This document shows, piece by piece, positions 12,956 to 23,500 of a stretch of DNA of 64,000 nt. The stretch lies in the NCBI GenBank assembly GCA_947095535.1, contig OX352774.1:2046001-2110000 (forward strand), in the 5' to 3' direction. A program made the translations under genes and the position numbers. The notes beneath the pieces are model-generated. The model was not told the DNA's origin, ran no database searches, and saw only the letters and a list, made by a program, of their open reading frames with translations. Source of the stretch: Poecilobothrus nobilitatus (taxonomy: Eukaryota; Arthropoda; Insecta; Diptera; Dolichopodidae). Positions within the stretch are counted from its first letter, which is position 1. Every line of letters starts with the position of its first letter.

Positions 12956-14740
12956 AATAATAATATCTAGTAAAAATGGGAAAAAGGAAAAATTTTCTGT
13001 ATAAAAATATTATTATGATACTGAATTTTTGTTTATTGCGGTGTTTGAAAATTTATATTTAAACGAAGCATTATTTTCGTTTCTCCTACTCTCAAAATAG
13101 TCTTAACTTACGTTCTATGTTAAGTAATAATAGAAACGCATAAATTTAAAAAAAAGTGTACATATATAAACCATTTTACGTCTATATAAAAAAAATAAAA
13201 AATGTTTAAAATAGCCAAAAAAAAAAAAAAAAAAAGTTTTTAGAAATGAAATTGCTATAAATTTTTTTTTTTTTCATGTCATAAAGATATTTTTTAAAAA
13301 GTTTTAAATTTAAGGTAACGGTTTTTTTCAGTTTGGGGTAGAAAAAAGTTTAAAAATGTTTTCAAATATAAATCAACGAATATTGGAAAGTAAATAATAA
13401 TATGTCCTTTAAGTTAGTGTTTACATAAATTTTATTATGACAAATCTTATAATTTATAAATTTTAAATAGATTTTTCTAAAAATTTTTATAATTAATTAA
13501 GATAAGTTATTCAGTCCTCATAAAAAACATATTACATACAGTTCTTTGTTATATATTATATGTTGTTATATTTAATGGTGTGAGTCCATTTAAAAAAGAT
13601 TATTAAATATTATATAATAATATAACCTAATATATAATAAGTATTATAAAAATAATTATACAAGTATATATGATAATCAAATTATTAAAGTATTATTTTA
13701 TTAAAATAGTTCAATAAATTACAATAGCGAAGGCAATTAGATAGGAAGTTAACGAAGTCAGGATAAATTTTGATGGAATTGATACAATGATCTACTAAGA
13801 AACCACAAAGTATTAAATAGAAAAAGTTATAAAATTTGAGTTGAATTAAAATGAAGAAAACGTTTGTAATTATTTGGTCACATAATTATATAGGTAAAAA
13901 ATTGTATGAAGTATTAAAACTACGTGCAAGAAAATAATTAAGATTTTATAGAGAATAGATATAAAATATGTAAAATATGTTAAATTGAACTGGTGTTAAT
14001 CACTATCTTAATTCTAATCCAACATTATAGCAGTAGGTCATATACTTACCAATAACAACAATTGATAAAGAAGTGGAAGACTAGAAAAAAGAGAATAATT
14101 TTACTAAAAATTTCTTGCATAAAAAAAACATATGTTCATATATGGAAACAGTATCTAAAATTAGACCAATATTTTCAAAATTTATCACTTCAAAAAAAAA
14201 AGTCTTGGAAATTTTCAAATGTTTTATCATTAATTATAAGTTAATTAATAATTTGTCGATTAAAGGAAATTAAAATTCTATAAATGTTGTAAAATTTAAC
14301 AACAAATCTTCCATATCAAATTTACTTTTTCAATATTAAACAGTCAAGAGCAGACTTCTTTTTACTATTAACTTCTAGTTGACCGTTGCCCGTAAAATAT
14401 GAAAGTGCTTAGAATTTTTTTTTATTTAGTAATTTCTAGTTAATTTTATTATTTGATTATCTCAAATAGTGTATTTATTATTTAATATGTAGATGCTCTT
14501 AAATTTTCAATGGTCTATGATTGGTCAAAGATCTACAATTGCATTGTACATTTATTGATGTACATATATGCACATAGTTACTATATATAAAATTTTGTTG
14601 AAACTTACATATAACTTAACTTACTTATACTGTGGTTATTCTTTTATTTTTCTTATTTCTTGACTGTTTTAGAAAGCGTCCTGTAAAAATGAAGTTAATT
14701 CGCTTGCAATAAATTTTTTCACATATTGATCTGTCGAAAC

Positions 14741-15250
14741 GGATTAATTGATCGGTAGTCAATCAAGTAAGTTCCTCAGCCGAATGGTTTTAGACGTGAA
14801 GTCAATCAGGCAAATAGTTTTAGACGTTAGATTAAACAACAAAACGATAACGTATAACGAAAGGGCTAATGCAACTCAAAAAAAAATTTTTCTTTCCTGT
14901 AAAGTTGACGACTTCCATCAAAATGTTTACAGTGAGGGTGCAGCAGAATGGATTTATAAATTGGACCAAATTAATAGAGGAAACTCCATTGGCAATGGAC
15001 AATATTTCTGTAAGGTTTGAAGCCAATCAGTCAAATCGTTTAACTGGACCATAAAAAAGCAACCAAAAATAGTTAATTGACTCTTAAGTTAATTGATAAG
15101 TTAATAAATTTTAAAGCAGAAAAATTTGGCATGAGACAATAATATTTCTACAAGGTTTGAAGTCAATATTAATTAAAAAACGATCAAATGAAACTATTAA
15201 ACTGGACAATTAAGAAACAAAAATTTTTTAATTGTCAAAATCCAAAATAA
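14741..15250. repeat. Degenerate direct repeats (eroded repeat array)
   Basis: Two diverged copies of a block reading roughly GACAATATTTCTGTAAGG, then TTTGAAGTCAATCA, then TTTAACTGGAC, then AAGAAACAAAAAT can be followed, starting near 14998 and near 15136. An earlier partial copy (gaagtcaatcaggcaaatag) is at 14798-14818. Apparent ORFs of 60-90 codons in this block overlap in several frames and are not supported. The block is probably an old tandem array or the body of a decayed transposon. Phrases such as TCAAACGATTTAA recur at 17.2-17.5 kb. Confidence 0.5.
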
Positions 15251-15356
15251 AGCAAAGTATTTTATTGATTTCTATTTAACTTAAAATATGAAATATTAAT
15301 TCACCAAAAGGACAAAAAACTTTAAAACCTTGTTTTATGTTCATTTTCCGCTACAT

Positions 15357-15394
15357 CAATTTATATAAAAATATCAATATTTTTATATAAATTG
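15357..15394. repeat. Perfect 18-bp-arm palindrome
   Basis: CAATTTATATAAAAATAT at 15357-15374 is followed by the dinucleotide CA and then the exact reverse complement at 15377-15394. This 38-bp near-perfect palindrome could extrude as a cruciform or fold as a hairpin in RNA. It ends sharply in CAATTG-type corners, so it is not simply a (TA)n microsatellite. Confidence 0.9.
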
Positions 15395-15599
15395 CGACAA
15401 CTCGCTTTCTCAAATTCCCCAGCACACAATAAAATTTCGCTAAATCATAATATTTAATCTGTAAATGATAAACATTTAAACTCCTTTTACTCAATTATTT
15501 ACCAACCGACTGTCACTTTTTTTGTGTTAAATGATAAATATTCAGTACAGCCATCTTACAATATCAATATTTTTCCAAAATTGCTAATTAAAACACCTC

Positions 15600-16020
15600 G
15601 AATTTCGAGGGGCGGGCGAATACGAGTAAATTGAAACGCTGATTTTTTAACCAACTATAATATCCGAATATTTTCAACAAGTATATTTATTTTCACAACA
15701 AAATAATAAATAAAAAAATTAAAGAACATATTTTGAATATATTCGAAAAAAAATTGAAATTGGGAGGGGTTTTAAAGTTGGTTACAAAATCAAAGTTGCC
15801 TCTTTTTCCAAAGTATTTATGTATTTGTTCTGGAAAAAGGAAATGCCCAGATTTCGTAGCCAACCGTAAAATCTTGCTAATTACCTTTTACATATAATAT
15901 ATGATTTCAATGTCAAAGGACGAAATATTTGGAAAACGGAAATAAGGCTAATTTGACTTAATTTACTTTTAAAAGTAGTAATAAGGTCAAATTTTAAAAA
16001 TGAAGGGGTCAGGGGTCAAC
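15600..16020 (+). repeat. Dispersed repeat family, copy at 15.7-16.0 kb
   Basis: Two blocks mark this copy. Block one (15766-15820) reads ttttaaagttggttacaaaatc followed by a Y-rich segment ending in tttttccaaag. Block two (about 15926-15995) reads ggaaaacggaaataaggc, then after about 30 bp aataaggtcaaat. Both blocks recur near 52 kb, block two there in reverse complement (51890-51960). Block one also recurs at 17.8, 18.9 and 19.2 kb. A small perfect hairpin cctcgaatttcgagg lies at 15596-15610. The blocks look like parts of a non-autonomous transposon. No terminal repeats could be placed for this copy. Confidence 0.5.
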
Positions 16021-16346
16021 GAAATGCCGATTAGACTTTATTGTCTTGGGTATTATTATCAGTTACCTAAAATTGTGTAAGAACAGTATAAGTGTAAGAA
16101 CAGTAAGATTGTTCTATAAATATGTATGTACACTGATTTTTTTATTAAATACTACACTAAAATGTGAATATTTTTACCAATGTAATTGATTGTCTTTATA
16201 GTACTTTTAAGGAACGTACATTAATACAAATATATTATATACACCTCATGCTTAAGTATACATTACTGATAATATTTTTATGAGAGGAAATTATTTCAGT
16301 TTTTTAATAACTGCCGAAAATGTGATGTTGTTAAAATTTCAACACA

Positions 16347-16979
16347 TTAAGCCTTCTCCAGACCAGCGCGTTTTTTTTGCAGCGACGGTGCGTTTTTTTA
16401 TCCGCAATATATTATTACATTGCGACTTATGAATATACCCACACAAACATTATTATAGCGCTTTTTTCACCGCAAATATAGATACTAATTTTTTCCGCAA
16501 AAAAAAACGCGGTTGACAGCGTTTTTCATGTGATTTCCGCAAATAAAAGTCTTAACATTTTTATTTTGAAAAATAAACAAAAGGAGAAAATAGAGAACAA
16601 AGTGGAAAAATTAATCGAGGTAGTGAAAAAATATCCCATATTATACGATCTATTGAACAAAGATTACACAAATATTAGGAAAAAAGATGAAATATGTTAT
16701 GTGGTTTTAGAAATTTTTCTAAATCAAATATTTTTAATTTTTATTATAAATCAGATATTTTTTTCAAAAAGAGTAAAATTATTACTCGATGCAAACAAAT
16801 TTTTTTTTTAAATTTATTGACAATAATTTATTTTTTATTTTCTGTTTGACGTCTATGGGAATTTTTAAATTTTCATTGCGGGTGCATATGCGGAACCCGC
16901 GATATTCGCACGAATTTTTTTCCGTGCTGCTACCGCGGCGCTACCACAAAAAAAACGCATTGGTCTGGGGAAGGCTTTA
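16347..16979 (+). mobile_element. PIF/Harbinger-like DNA transposon, internally deleted
   Basis: The 627-bp element (16350-16976) has terminal inverted repeats of about 30 bp. The left end is AGCCTTCTCCAGACCAGCGC and then G plus eight T. The right end, reverse complemented, is AGCCTTCCCCAGACCAATGC and then G plus eight T; only about three of the first 30 bases differ. The element is flanked on both sides by TTA (16347-16349 and 16977-16979), the target duplication type of PIF/Harbinger transposons. Subterminal regions carry repeated GCG/CGC-rich motifs (cgcaaaaaaaaacgcgg and similar). Inside is an ORF resembling a MADF domain, which Harbinger-group elements are known to carry. No transposase is present, so it is non-autonomous or internally deleted. 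Confidence 0.75.
16530..16811 (+). pseudogene. MADF-like ORF fragment inside the Harbinger-like element
   Basis: The frame reads VEKLIEVVKKYPILYDLLNK followed by DYTNIRKKDEICYVVLE at about residues 26-62. This matches the opening of a MADF DNA-binding domain (consensus LIxxVxxxPxLYDxxxxxYxxxxxxxxxWxxIA). The conserved Trp in the second half is replaced by Cys (KKDEIC) and the rest of the domain is missing: the frame runs into a hydrophobic tail from AT-rich DNA. In autonomous Harbinger elements a Myb/SANT- or MADF-like protein assists the transposase. Here it is a remnant. The start codon is uncertain. Confidence 0.6.
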
Positions 16980-17079
16980 TTCTTAGATACTTAATTAGGT
17001 TATTTTGATTATACTATTAGATATTAGAAATTTACATTGACCTTTTTTATGGATAACAATAATACTAATATAGCAGTAT

Positions 17080-17515
17080 AATACTAAAATTGTGCGGAAA
17101 CGGATTAGCCAAGCTAAACAAAAGTTTGTTACAGGTTTTCTTAAAAACCGTAAATTCATCCTGTAAATTTTCACGCAAATGGAAACTAACATTTTTCTAG
17201 CAGATAATCGTATCCAAATGGGTTAATGTACTATGATTAAATTAATTGAATAAGCATCTGTGCTAAAAATTAATACTTGTGTAAATTTGCAACTGAATTA
17301 ATTAAACCGTTTAAGTACAACAACAAAAAAATTAAAAAGCTTCATTGATTTTTCGTGCCGAAACTGGTTTGATTAATGGATCGTAACCAAATTAACTTAG
17401 CGAGCTTCGGTGCTAAAGAGTAAGACTTTTGCAAATTTTCAACTAAATCGATCAAACGATTTAAGGATGACAACAAAAAAATTAAACACTTTTTACATTT
17501 AGACGATAAAAATTA
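17080..17515 (+). repeat. Two diverged direct repeats of about 150-170 bp
   Basis: Copy one (about 17215-17345) and copy two (about 17375-17500) share, in the same order, GATTAA, AAATTAA, CGGTGCTAAA (TCTGTGCTAAA in copy one), TTGCAA(A)TTT..CAACT, AAACGATTTAA and GACAACAAAAAAATTAAA. They are clearly related but each is eroded. Upstream (17090-17200) more distant fragments appear. No coding frame survives. Similar wording at 14.7-15.2 kb suggests one repeat family on both sides of the Harbinger-like element. Confidence 0.55.
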
Positions 17516-17712
17516 CCCTACAAAATTGAAACAAAATTTTTTTGGAAGCCTACCTGGCCAAATCTGGTTAATATATTGCAACAAAATTCTTTCGCTTAAC
17601 CCCTAAACTGGTATATTGTTGTTATATTATACATAAAAATGTTTTGTACACTAATATTTAACTTGATTCGGGGTCATTATGACACAAGTAAAAAGCTGGG
17701 AAACAATAATGC

Positions 17713-17944
17713 CGCCAAAAAAATATCGCATTGAAAAAATATCGCGATAATTAATTTAAATATAATTGGAAAAATTTTGCCTAAATGGACTACCCTTATT
17801 TTAAATCCAACTCTTAAATTTCTGAAATATTGTAGAAAGCGTATAACCCTGACTGTGGATTCAACTCTAAAATCTCTCCTCGCGACATTTTGTCCAGTAT
17901 ATTTTGTCCGGCGACATTTTTTCAATTCGATATTTTTGTCGCGA
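17713..17944. mobile_element. Small element with terminal inverted repeats (MITE-like)
   Basis: The left end (17713-17748) and the reverse complement of the right end (17910-17944) share CAAAAATATCG, then ATTGAAAAAAT and TCGC with a few mismatches over about 30 bp. The interior holds two minus-strand copies of the dispersed motif: TTTTAAGAGTTGGATT-type at 17787-17825 and AGGAGAGATTTTAGAGTTG at 17862-17880, the latter identical over 19 bases to 19218-19236. A GGACAAAAT motif occurs twice near the right end (minus strand). There is no ORF of note, so it is non-autonomous. No target duplication could be fixed. Confidence 0.5.
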
Positions 17945-18749
17945 ATACTTTTGGCTGATACCATTCAACTTCAAAATATTGAAATTTCAGGTATTATTCG
18001 AAAAATTCTATAATATTTCCATAAAATATACTAAAAATTATAATTCTAAAAAAATATATTTTATTCAGAATATAAAGTGAAAAAAACTTATATGAATTAT
18101 GTAAACACAAAAGTATGATTTTTGAACTTTGTTTTTGTTTATGATTTAATATATTTTTAAAATCTTAATAAGCATAACTAAAATACAAAATTTAATCCAT
18201 AAAACCAAATCAAATTATCTCATAACAGACACACTCTCATTATTTCGATTATCACTGTAAAAATAATAATATTTACCTTCATAAAATAAACAAATTCAAA
18301 TACCCTCCTTTTATATTGGTGATATTTTACCTTATCCGATTGGCATTGCCTTGTTATTTTTTATAGCATTTTTATAGATGGATAGAACCTTATTTGCGTG
18401 TCAAACTATTGTTAAGGATTTTAATTTTTTGTTTTTATATTTCGAAATTTATAATTTTTTGCCAGTTAAATGGATTATTAGCATATCATCGTCATTATAA
18501 TTTGCATAACGATTTTATCTGGTCGATTGTTCTAATATGATGGTTATGTATTTTTTGTTTTTCTATCTTTTTATTTTTGTTTTTAAATTTAATTTCTGTT
18601 TTGTTTGAGTCAGTGTGGGCTCAATATAAATTTTTCTTAAAATATGCCTAGAGTTTTCATAATTCTACTTTAACACTCTAATATTTAAGTATCTATCAAA
18701 TATATTTTGCAATTTATTTAATTTTTTTAATTAAAGTATATAATATATA

Positions 18750-19340
18750 AGGGGAGCGGGTAACAATCGTGCACACCAAAATCCACCTACGATAAAATCT
18801 TGCTTTTTTAATCTTGCATTACAAAATCTTTCACGGACAAAATCTTGCAAAATATTTTTTAAAGGAAAATATATTATTATGCTTTGTTTTTAAAGAATGA
18901 ATATTGTTATATGAACAAATAATAACTAAAGAAGTTTTTAGAGTTGGTTTCAAAATCAGGATCGCCGCATTTTCAGAATTTTGATATACTGTGGTTAAAA
19001 AAAATTTAATTAACATTAAAATATTAAATTTTTTCTCATAACGGTTTTTTTTCTAGAATATTTTCAAAAAAAAAGTTGTTTTTGATTAACATGGAGGTTA
19101 ATTTAAAAAAATCTGTAAAGTTTTTAGAAAATATACTACTTCTATAAATTATTTCTATTCTTTTTTATTGCTAGAAACTATTATGTAACATGAAATCTGT
19201 ATGTAAACAAAATAATTAGGAGAGATTTTAGAGTTGGTTTCAAAACCACGGTTTCTGTAATTTGTTAACGAGGATTTTGGGGAGGAGGCTTTATCCTAGT
19301 AAATTTTGGAAAAAAGATTTTGGTTTTGAAAGATTTTCGA
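18750..19340 (+). repeat. Dispersed repeat family, copies at 18.8-19.3 kb
   Basis: At 18780-18850 the motif aaaatctTGC occurs repeatedly (cgataaaatcttgc, tacaaaatctttc, cggacaaaatcttgc). At 18928-18988 and 19218-19260 the core (GA)TTTTAGAGTTGGTTTCAAAA is followed by a short G+C-richer tail. These are the same modules as in the TIR element at 17.7 kb (reverse orientation) and at 15.77 and 52.1 kb. The intervening DNA is ordinary AT-rich sequence. Probably several insertions, or one long decayed element built of repeated modules. Confidence 0.5.
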
Positions 19341-20384
19341 AAGCAAGTTTTAAACCCATATAATACAAATAATATAGGTATTATATATATATGTAATAAA
19401 TCTATCAACTTACTTAATGGGACTCTGATACAAAACTTGGTGTTGGTGTTATAATTTTTAAGCAAAGTTATAAACGTAACGTAAATATTGTGAAATATTG
19501 AATAGATATTTTCGAAATTCATAAAGTTTATTAGGATATCTTTTTCAATTGACTCTTAAGATTATGTTGAAAACACTAATAAAATAATGGTATATAGTTA
19601 CAAATACATAGTAGTCAATTTCTATACTGTCAGAACAATAATTTTATAGAAGCTGAATGATTCAGTGAGCTCAGATTAGGTTTTTTATCTTTAAAAAATT
19701 CCCATAAGAATATGATTTCTACCCCTCCCCAAAAAAATATGACTACTTATTATACAAATAAAATGATACAGTTATAAGTTTTGAACAATTATCATAATTG
19801 TGCATAAATTTTTGCGTAATAAGATAATATGCGATTAAATTAGTGCAGCATATACATAGGTAATTATTTTATAATTGCTGGTAGGTTATGTTTCATTATT
19901 TATATTATAATATTTCTATTGAAAATTCGTGCGTATACGTAATTAATATAAAGATAACCAAAATGAGTGAACAAAAAATATAAAATAAAAATATTTGAAA
20001 TATGATTCAGGATATTTAAATTTGTTTTTTTTTTCGAATTTATTATATCAACAAGGATATTCGAAATTAATTTATTTGTCTTTATGTCGTGTCGTGTATA
20101 ATATTATTATAATCATATGATCAAAGTAATATAAAGACGCTTGTGTAGTTCATTACAGAATAATTCAATTATTAATTTTACATATGTACCTACCTATATA
20201 GTTATGATGAATATCTGTAATTTATAAATTATGTATATTTTATGTATATAATATATAAAAATACATTTATGTTAATTATTCCTAATATTATATGTATATA
20301 TTATATGTTATATTTTTCAAATTACAAATTTGAGATTATATTATTAAATATTATAATTTATACACATATATATAATTTTTATTT
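19341..20384. other. AT-rich non-coding stretch
   Basis: No gene, RNA or clear repeat is visible beyond short TATA microsatellites. A chance minus-strand frame at 19265-19522 is not supported. Confidence 0.6.
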
Positions 20385-20571
20385 TATTTTTTTTTTTAAT
20401 GTATTTCTCTGCCACATAAATGTGGGCAGAAAATTACACAGCCTTTCCTGTTCAGGCGTGGTTGTACATGTCGTAAGAGGGAATAACCCCGACGTGCGTA
20501 GGATTCTAACCCACACTCCCTCGGTGTTTATAGCGTATTTTATACGCTCTTACCCACTAGGCCACCGAGGC
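20385..20571 (-). mobile_element. tRNA-derived SINE with poly(A) tail
   Basis: Read on the minus strand the element begins GCCTCGGTGGCCTAGTGGGT, a very good tRNA 5' half with A box (20547-20564). A B box GGTTAGAATCC lies at 20501-20511, correctly spaced allowing an A/T-rich insertion in the anticodon arm. After the tRNA-like head a body follows with a short hairpin (CTGCC..ACAT / ATGTGGGCAG, 20409-20429) and then an A-rich tail corresponding to the plus-strand T run at 20387-20398. Head, body and tail in that order define a tRNA-class SINE. It is noticeably richer in G+C than its surroundings, so probably fairly young. Confidence 0.75.
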
Positions 20572-23500
20572 CCCTATATATATAATAAATAATATATAAT
20601 TGAAAATAGTGTTTTTTAACTTTGTGTGCAAATATTTTTCTCCTTTCCACTGGTATAAGGAACATATAACGCACGAACTATGTCATTTGTTATTCATATT
20701 TGACTAAATTTCTGAAATCATTAGATATACAATCATTAACCACAACACCATTGACTGAATGTACAAAATGAGTAGTGTAGTAATAAAAATATTCTGCGGG
20801 TATTTTCTTATAACAACTTTTTCACAAATTACTGAATGTAATTTGATTCAGTTCATATTCAATTATTAACTTAACTTAGATTAACTTAGATAATATGTTA
20901 CTGTCAATTATATTTATAAAAAAGTATTTAAAAGATTTTAAATAACTCCAATTATTTTGAATGAGTTACTTAACTTAGAGCGTTATTGTGTTATTATCTA
21001 TTTGCTATAAATGCCATAAGATTATTTGGCATTCTTATGAGGACTCAAAGTTTAAATAAGTTCAAACTTTGTAGCGTACTTCAAAACGTATGTTAATTTG
21101 TCAAAAAAAAAGAAAAAAGCCAAAGTATTTGTCGTCAAAGATTCATAAATATTTTAAGTGCTTTAATGTCATTATAAGGAATAACCATTACAAATATTTT
21201 CTAAGTCGTACTCATTGCGGTACGACAGTCTATTTAAGTTTGTTATCTGCCTACATATGATTTAACTATGTTTAATAGAAAGAATGCATTTCATCAATGG
21301 AATCCACTGAATCCATGTGGCTACAACAATTTATTAATCTGCTAGGTCATGTCGCTTTTAATTATGTGACCCTAACTAATATATATTTGGCGTTTATAAA
21401 TACTGATAAAATTAAAATTATAGCGTAGCTTAAGAAACACCTTTTTCGTATTAGATAAAAATTAATAAAAATCATAATTTAAATGTGCAGTATATTTTTG
21501 CGGTCTTTAAGAATTTTTATCCTCTTACCGGTCAAAAATATATAATATAATTAATTTATAATATATTACATAAACATAATAAATGTATATACACAATGTA
21601 CTAATATGATTCCAAATTACTTAAGCTTAAAAATATATTTTTTTTTATTTTTCCTACGTATTTTTGTATTGTTAAGAAGATTTATATTTTTCTTAAAATA
21701 GATTCCTATAATCATTTTTTAATGATTTGTCTTCCAGTTTTTTGTAGAGTAGCTTTTCCTTTTTAATTAAAGGAATCCTCAATTTAACTAATTACATTGA
21801 TCACCGTTGCAATCTGTTGATTGCACTTCAAAACAAAATAAATTAATTTACAATTTATTATAATTTAAAGTAATTTTCATATTCAATTTACATTATAGTA
21901 TCATTTATTACATTTACATATAATTATTCATTACATACATTTAAACATAAATTTATTTTTGACAAATTTACAGGTTTTTGTTTTAGTTATGAATTATTAA
22001 TCATAAAATTAATCATGGATTTTATGGATTAAAAGAATCTTATAATAAAACAAATGTTTAAGTAGAGATTAAATGCATTTTTATTAATTTTTTATTGAAA
22101 AGAAAGTTAAAAAATACCCTTCAGTTATATCTTTTGCAATAAACAAATAAGTGAAATTTCTTCTTCATCTCTTTCATATCAATATATATACATATTATCT
22201 ATTTTTGTTCTTTTCATGCAAATTTCATTTCTTTTATTTAAATAATAATACATATTATATAGGTATATGTATGTATGCGTATAATATGCAATATGTATAT
22301 GTTTTAAGTTTTGTTTAAAATATATAGTACAGAAGCTATATATAAAACTCATTTCAATAAAAATTCGTATATCTGTTAAATTGTTTTTTCTATTTTTTTT
22401 TTTTTTCGCAAATTATGAAACAACATACTCTTTAAAATATTTTTTTTTTTTAATGAAAAGGAAAATAAAAACAAGAAATGTCCATTTTTCTTTCTTTTCA
22501 AATGCAGTCCTTGGAACAGAAAATTTTTAATTAAAAAATATTTAAATAATTTTCTTTTTCATTTTTTATAATATACGTATACATATATATAAACATATAT
22601 ATAAATAATTCTTTTTTTTTTTTTCTTGTTTTTATGTTTATAATTATTTTTCACAAAAAGGACCTCCATATCTACTTTGTTTTTGTTGTAAAATTATGTG
22701 CACACAAACAATCAAACACCACATTTTTATTTTATGTATAGGAGGAAAGCACATCCTTATCTATCAAAAGAAAAATACAAAAAAAAAAAATGCAAAAAAG
22801 TTATTATTATTTTTTTTTCTTTTTCTTGAGTTTTTCATTTAGAAAAATGATATTTTTTTTTTTTTCAAATATTATTTTATATTTTAATGTTGTTTGGGTC
22901 AACTGTCGGTCGTGACAAACAGATTTTAAAATATGTAAATTTCTTTTACTAAATATTAAAAGAAAATCTTGTATTTTATATAAATTTCATTAAAATAAAT
23001 ATTTATTATATACATAATAAAATATATTCTATACATGAACAATAAAAAAAAAAAAAACAAAATATATATTCTAATGCATGATATTACATATATAGAGAGG
23101 ATATTGAATATTAGAAGTTTTAACAGTTTAAAAATCATATTATAAATATGGCAAGCTCTTTAATAAAATTTGTTTTAACCTTTTTTTTTTTGTTTTGAAT
23201 TCGAAATCTTTTATAAACTGCAAGAAAAAAAATCAAAATGGGAACAAAAACAAGCATTTTTCAATACACATGTATATGTGTATATACAAAATACAAAAAA
23301 AAAAACACAAAATGTGAAAAACATTTTTTTTATGAAAGAAAATCTTGCTATGGCAGGATGCCATCATCAGCAGATTCCTTTGATTCATGAGAATGAATAC
23401 TTATACAAAAGTTCTATATAATGTTGTTTACTATATTTTGGTCCTGGTTCTGGCTATATTTTTTAAGAATGTTACGTCGATCTAAAATAATTTCTTCAAG

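Larger units (their letters stand above)
3428..14740. other. Long AT-rich desert
   Basis: More than 11 kb without a supportable gene. It contains (TA)n and TATG microsatellites (for example 3960-3990, 6211-6235, 7122-7142, 9515-9540), a 15-bp tandem repeat at 4907-4940, poly-A and poly-T runs, and a hairpin at 11248-11280. Three short plus or minus strand ORFs with unusually balanced amino acid content are listed separately at 6432, 9801 and 12881. The stretch could be a large intron or an intergenic region; the sequence does not decide. Confidence 0.6.

Noticed and set aside
14074..14084. TGGAAGACTAG, identical to the start of miR-7
   Set aside because: The next bases diverge at once and no opposite arm exists; chance match.
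14748..15054. Three overlapping ORFs of 60-90 codons
   Set aside because: They overlap in different frames and strands over a degenerate repeat and none shows a domain.
20242..20592. 116-codon plus-strand ORF
   Set aside because: Its only complex part is the antisense of the minus-strand SINE; the remainder is AT-rich noise.
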